From Trachelipus rathkii (lineage: Eukaryota > Arthropoda > Malacostraca > Isopoda > Trachelipodidae): DNA of 24,738 nt. Shown piece by piece: positions 21,449-24,738 of this stretch (the stretch's first letter is position 1; each line of letters opens with the position of its first letter). The stretch covers positions 15,001 to 39,738 of the forward strand of contig JABUQX010103742.1 in NCBI GenBank assembly GCA_015478945.1. Reading direction: 5' to 3'. Position numbers and translations under genes: made by a program. The notes beneath the pieces were generated by a model. The model was not told the origin of the DNA and did not search any database. It saw nothing but the letters and a program-made list of their open reading frames with translations.

Positions 21449-24400
21449 TTAATGGGCATGCTAAGCTAACATGCTGCAGGAGCAGGGTATCGTTAATGCT
21501 GCGTTATATACAGTGGCTACTTATAAGCGTAGCAAGCTGTGGTAGTATGATTGTTGTAAATGCGGCTTAATATTTTTTCTTGTGGGCAACATGCGTCGCA
21601 CATATGGAAGAATAGGGGTGGATAAGCTAGAGAGTGTTGATATTCGAAGAATATAGTTCGAATTATTGTTTACGTGTGTTGGCGTATTATTCGACGAGAT
21701 TTGCGGGACTGGGCTTTAATAATGTAATGCATGTTGGGGTGTGGCAGGTCCTTTTGTATTGGCCTGTAGAGTTTTTATTGCCTTTCTTACTGTTGAGCTT
21801 GTGGCATTATTATGGGACGGCTACGCATTAGGAGTTGCAGAGCGCGCTACTATGCTTCGCCGCTGCTGTTGATGATAAACCTTGTTTAGTAGTAGTTTAA
21901 GGCTGCATTATGCAATAGTTGCGTGAAAACCGTACCGAGGGGATGAGAAAGTATGGTAATAAGCTGTGGCCAGCCTAATGAAAGGAGGCTCACATCGCGC
22001 TGCTGGTCATAAAGCGTGCAGCTGGATCATGTTGGGTTTTAAGTCATGGCTGTGGCGTGCATGATTGGGCATTTAGGCTAGTTGGAATGAGTGCATCGTG
22101 CATGTATAATTATTATGCATAGCGGAATTGCAGGGCAAATCGTTGCATAAGAGAATGGTAGCCAAAGGTATATAAAGTCATAGCAGGTATAGATAGTTGA
22201 GTATCTAAACGTTCATTGTAGGTGAGTGCGTGTAAGCTGGCATCGCAGGGAAATGGGTGTTAGTAAGATCAGCAGGATCAGTTTGACTATAGGGGCGATT
22301 GTGACAGTAGTCAGGCGCTGGCTATTAGGGGTGGATGAATAGGGTTGAAGTGCTCTCGTATGAAGAGCAGCGAAGTTAAGGAGGCTGCTTAAAAAGATAG
22401 ATTAATATTCAGTCGAATCTTAAGTTATAGTACTTCTAGCTACTGCAAGACTAGAGTAGATCGAAGCATGACAGTAAGATCGGTGAACTAGATCGAATTA
22501 GTGCCGGCCACGCGCATGGAGTCTTGAGTATTGAAGTAAGGGTACGTGGTAGAATAGGCGGTGGCAGATATATGAATTATGTATTGTGCGAAGCTATCAT
22601 TGTCTACGCGTGCTTTGGCTAGTAGAGGTTAATGGCGATTTAGTAATTCCGTGGTTGAAGAAGGTCGCGAGAGCTAATATTTGTTCCTGATGCGATAGCT
22701 ATATGCGCATTTGGTGTAGCAGATGTGTTATTAAGTTGTAAGGTGCACGTTGCTTCATTATAGTTTAGTTAGCGGCACCACAAGATTGCGGCAAGCTTAA
22801 TCGATAGACTCAGTAAAGAATGTATAAGCTGAAAACTTATTTCCGATGCGTATTTTATTTGATAGTTAACTAAAAGTGATCCGCCATGGAGTACGGAATT
22901 TGCTGTCTATCTTGATTACCCTAAATGAGCGCTCATTTTTTTGGTTAATACTATATTATATTTTTAAGTCCTATTTATAGTATTTTTAAGGTATGATATT
23001 GTTTAAGGGGAACAGCAGAATGGCTTGGCTCAATATAAGCATACGTGGCTAGCATGTTAATAGCAACAACATATACGAAAAACGCCTCGTCCATGGCATA
23101 GAAACAGAATAATTAATGCGACAACTGACATTAATTGAATAGCTAAGTGACGTATTATACAAAAATATGCATAATTAGTAGGAAAGTAGCACAGGCTGCA
23201 CTGGAACTATGACATAAAGTGTGTACATAGGCTGCACGTACAGGTGAAGGCTATAGGTGCTGTAAGCTTATAAGGCTTTTATTGTACAGAAATAACAGGT
23301 GGTCGCCATACTATGTCATTATTGGTATTATAAATATTATAGCAGAATCTTGTTACTTAAGAGCGGGTATACTATTAGGGCACGGATTCTAAGTACACAC
23401 GTAGCGACAGTGACAAACATGGTCAAGGGCTATGCACGGCAGTGTATTATACGTATATATTATAAAACTGTAATAGAAGCCTTACATATATACTAGGGCA
23501 CTTAGATGTAATGCAAATATATAGTCTGCATCGTAGTTTATTACTCAACAGGCTGCGACGGTCACTCACTCTGTGGGGCGCAGCACAGTTATATGGCATA
23601 GCAAGGGGATTACCACATTATAGATAGATGTCACAGTAATGGATGAATCATGAGAGATGATTAATCTTATGGCTATAATGATTAAGGTATTGGTGGGAGT
23701 AACTAGTCGGTTGTGGATGCTTATTCATGAAGAGTTGGTGATTTTTTTTATTGTGGGGGAGGTGTTATTTCAGAATGATTAGCTATGCACTGCTCAAGCT
23801 AATTTTCACTGGGCAGGGTCATTTGTTGGGCTTAGTAATGGCGTATGGTGCCAAGGATATGCTCTTGCGCAACGTAGGAGGGCTATAGCGGGCTTATACA
23901 TGCAAAGCGAAGGTGTGGCTTAAGACGCTGGTGCTATGGTTCTCTAGGGCTGAATAAATCTTATCGTGGCCTCATTGCCTTAAAATAAATCTCATATAAG
24001 CAAGCTTCTGTAAACTGCTTCTCATCTTTATTCGATCTGATGGGCTGTCTGTTGCTAACATCTCCGGAAATCGAAAGCTGAATAATGGCCTTTAATCTGC
24101 TCGCTGTCCTAATTTTCCTCTAGACTTAACTCCTGAGACGATCATGGATTCCTCCTGAGCTGCACACTCTTCTCGCTGCTCAGGTAGTGCCTATGTCTAT
24201 TGCGTGTGATATGCGTTGATGGCGGTTGCTATGGGCTGGGCCTGAAATCTATGACGTTAGGAAGGCTGTGTGGTACTGACTCGCGATGTTCCGCGCCGCA
24301 TTCAGCTCCCGAGTTTGAGGTGGGGAGTGTGCTTCGTAGCTGGTTCCGGGCTGCCCGTGGGCGTATGCAGCTTATATTCTCATAGTGTCTCATACTAAGT

Positions 24401-24738
24401 CGACTTTCTCTGCAGTGGTTGGAAGGCAAGCGCATCATGTGCTAACGCAAGTATTCCGAAAAGGCACAGCCTGCTCTGATATTCTAACCCTATCGCGGGT
24501 CTATAGCTTGCTGCTACTGTGTTACCTTCCTAAGATCTTTTGAATATCCTCTTAGCTTCTCTAGCTGCTTAGACCATGCTGGATATTGCTGCATTCTGCT
24601 CTTTCCGATGCGCCACAGTACAGAGCTTTCGCGGGTTGCGTTATGTACTACTGGTGATGATTAGCTTTACCATATTTATACCGATTATGGTTTTCCGGCC
24701 GTTGCTAGGAACTGACGGAGAACTTGCGCGCTGGCGCT
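21449..24738. other. Unassigned sequence to window end
   Basis: No gene or element is recognised with confidence. From about 21500 to 23900 the + strand is rich in G and T/A and poor in C, as are sense copies of the LINE. From about 24000 C becomes more frequent. Short fragments resemble LINE words (for example AGCAGGTATAGAT at about 22188) but do not extend. The open frames are all below 75 codons and have no known motif. Confidence 0.45.

Noticed and set aside
22150..22600. Possible sense LINE reverse-transcriptase fragment (AGCAGGTATAGAT and neighbours)
   Set aside because: The exact match to copy D is 13 bases and does not extend convincingly; chance cannot be excluded in a window of this size.
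23740..23790. Resemblance to the CGESEE...GEV region of the LINE
   Set aside because: Only the G-rich words match; flanking blocks do not line up.
24200..24300. Resemblance to the LINE 3' UTR
   Set aside because: A few words (GACTCGCGATGTT, GGGCCTGAA) are similar, but the following conserved blocks are missing.

Overview
The window looks like animal, probably arthropod, nuclear DNA. It has GT-AG introns, decayed non-LTR retrotransposons (LINEs), a hAT-type MITE, a tRNA-derived SINE and very long AT dinucleotide arrays. A decapod crustacean would fit the density of retroelements and AT microsatellites, but the sequence does not prove it. There is no bacterial gene organisation.

The one host gene I can support is a PCTAIRE-type cyclin-dependent kinase (CDK16/17/18 family) on the + strand. 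Five consecutive exons are readable: 1106-1230 (hinge), 1620-1726 (catalytic loop with HRDLKPQN), 4099-4239 (DFG and activation segment), 7728-7981 (GRPLFPG and GTPTE region) and 9884-9974 (C-lobe end, NRISA and KHPFF). N-lobe exons must lie left of the window. The exon after 9974 was not found. Four of the five exons have small insertions or deletions that break the frame while the conserved protein continues in another frame. Splice sites and protein conservation are intact, so uncorrected long-read indels explain this better than a dead gene.

The introns are filled by at least seven copies of one LINE family with an APE-type endonuclease and a reverse transcriptase: A 1-972 (+), B 2712-3760 (-), C 4256-5595 (-), D 5632-7564 (+), E 8355-8780 (+, internally deleted), F/G 10236-13650 (-, partly tandemly duplicated) and H about 16440-17382 (+, very noisy). 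Copies with a readable 3' end have a short CCCC...GGGG hairpin followed by a simple-repeat tail (ATT, GAAA or AT). Two of these tails run directly into splice acceptors of the kinase gene, and a third begins a few bases after a splice donor. Copy G carries a 282-bp hAT-type MITE (13257-13538) with a perfect 8-bp target-site duplication.

From about 13700 to the end no gene is recognisable. AT arrays interrupted by G, broken LINE remnants and mixed sequence suggest low consensus accuracy. Positions in this half describe texture more than biology.
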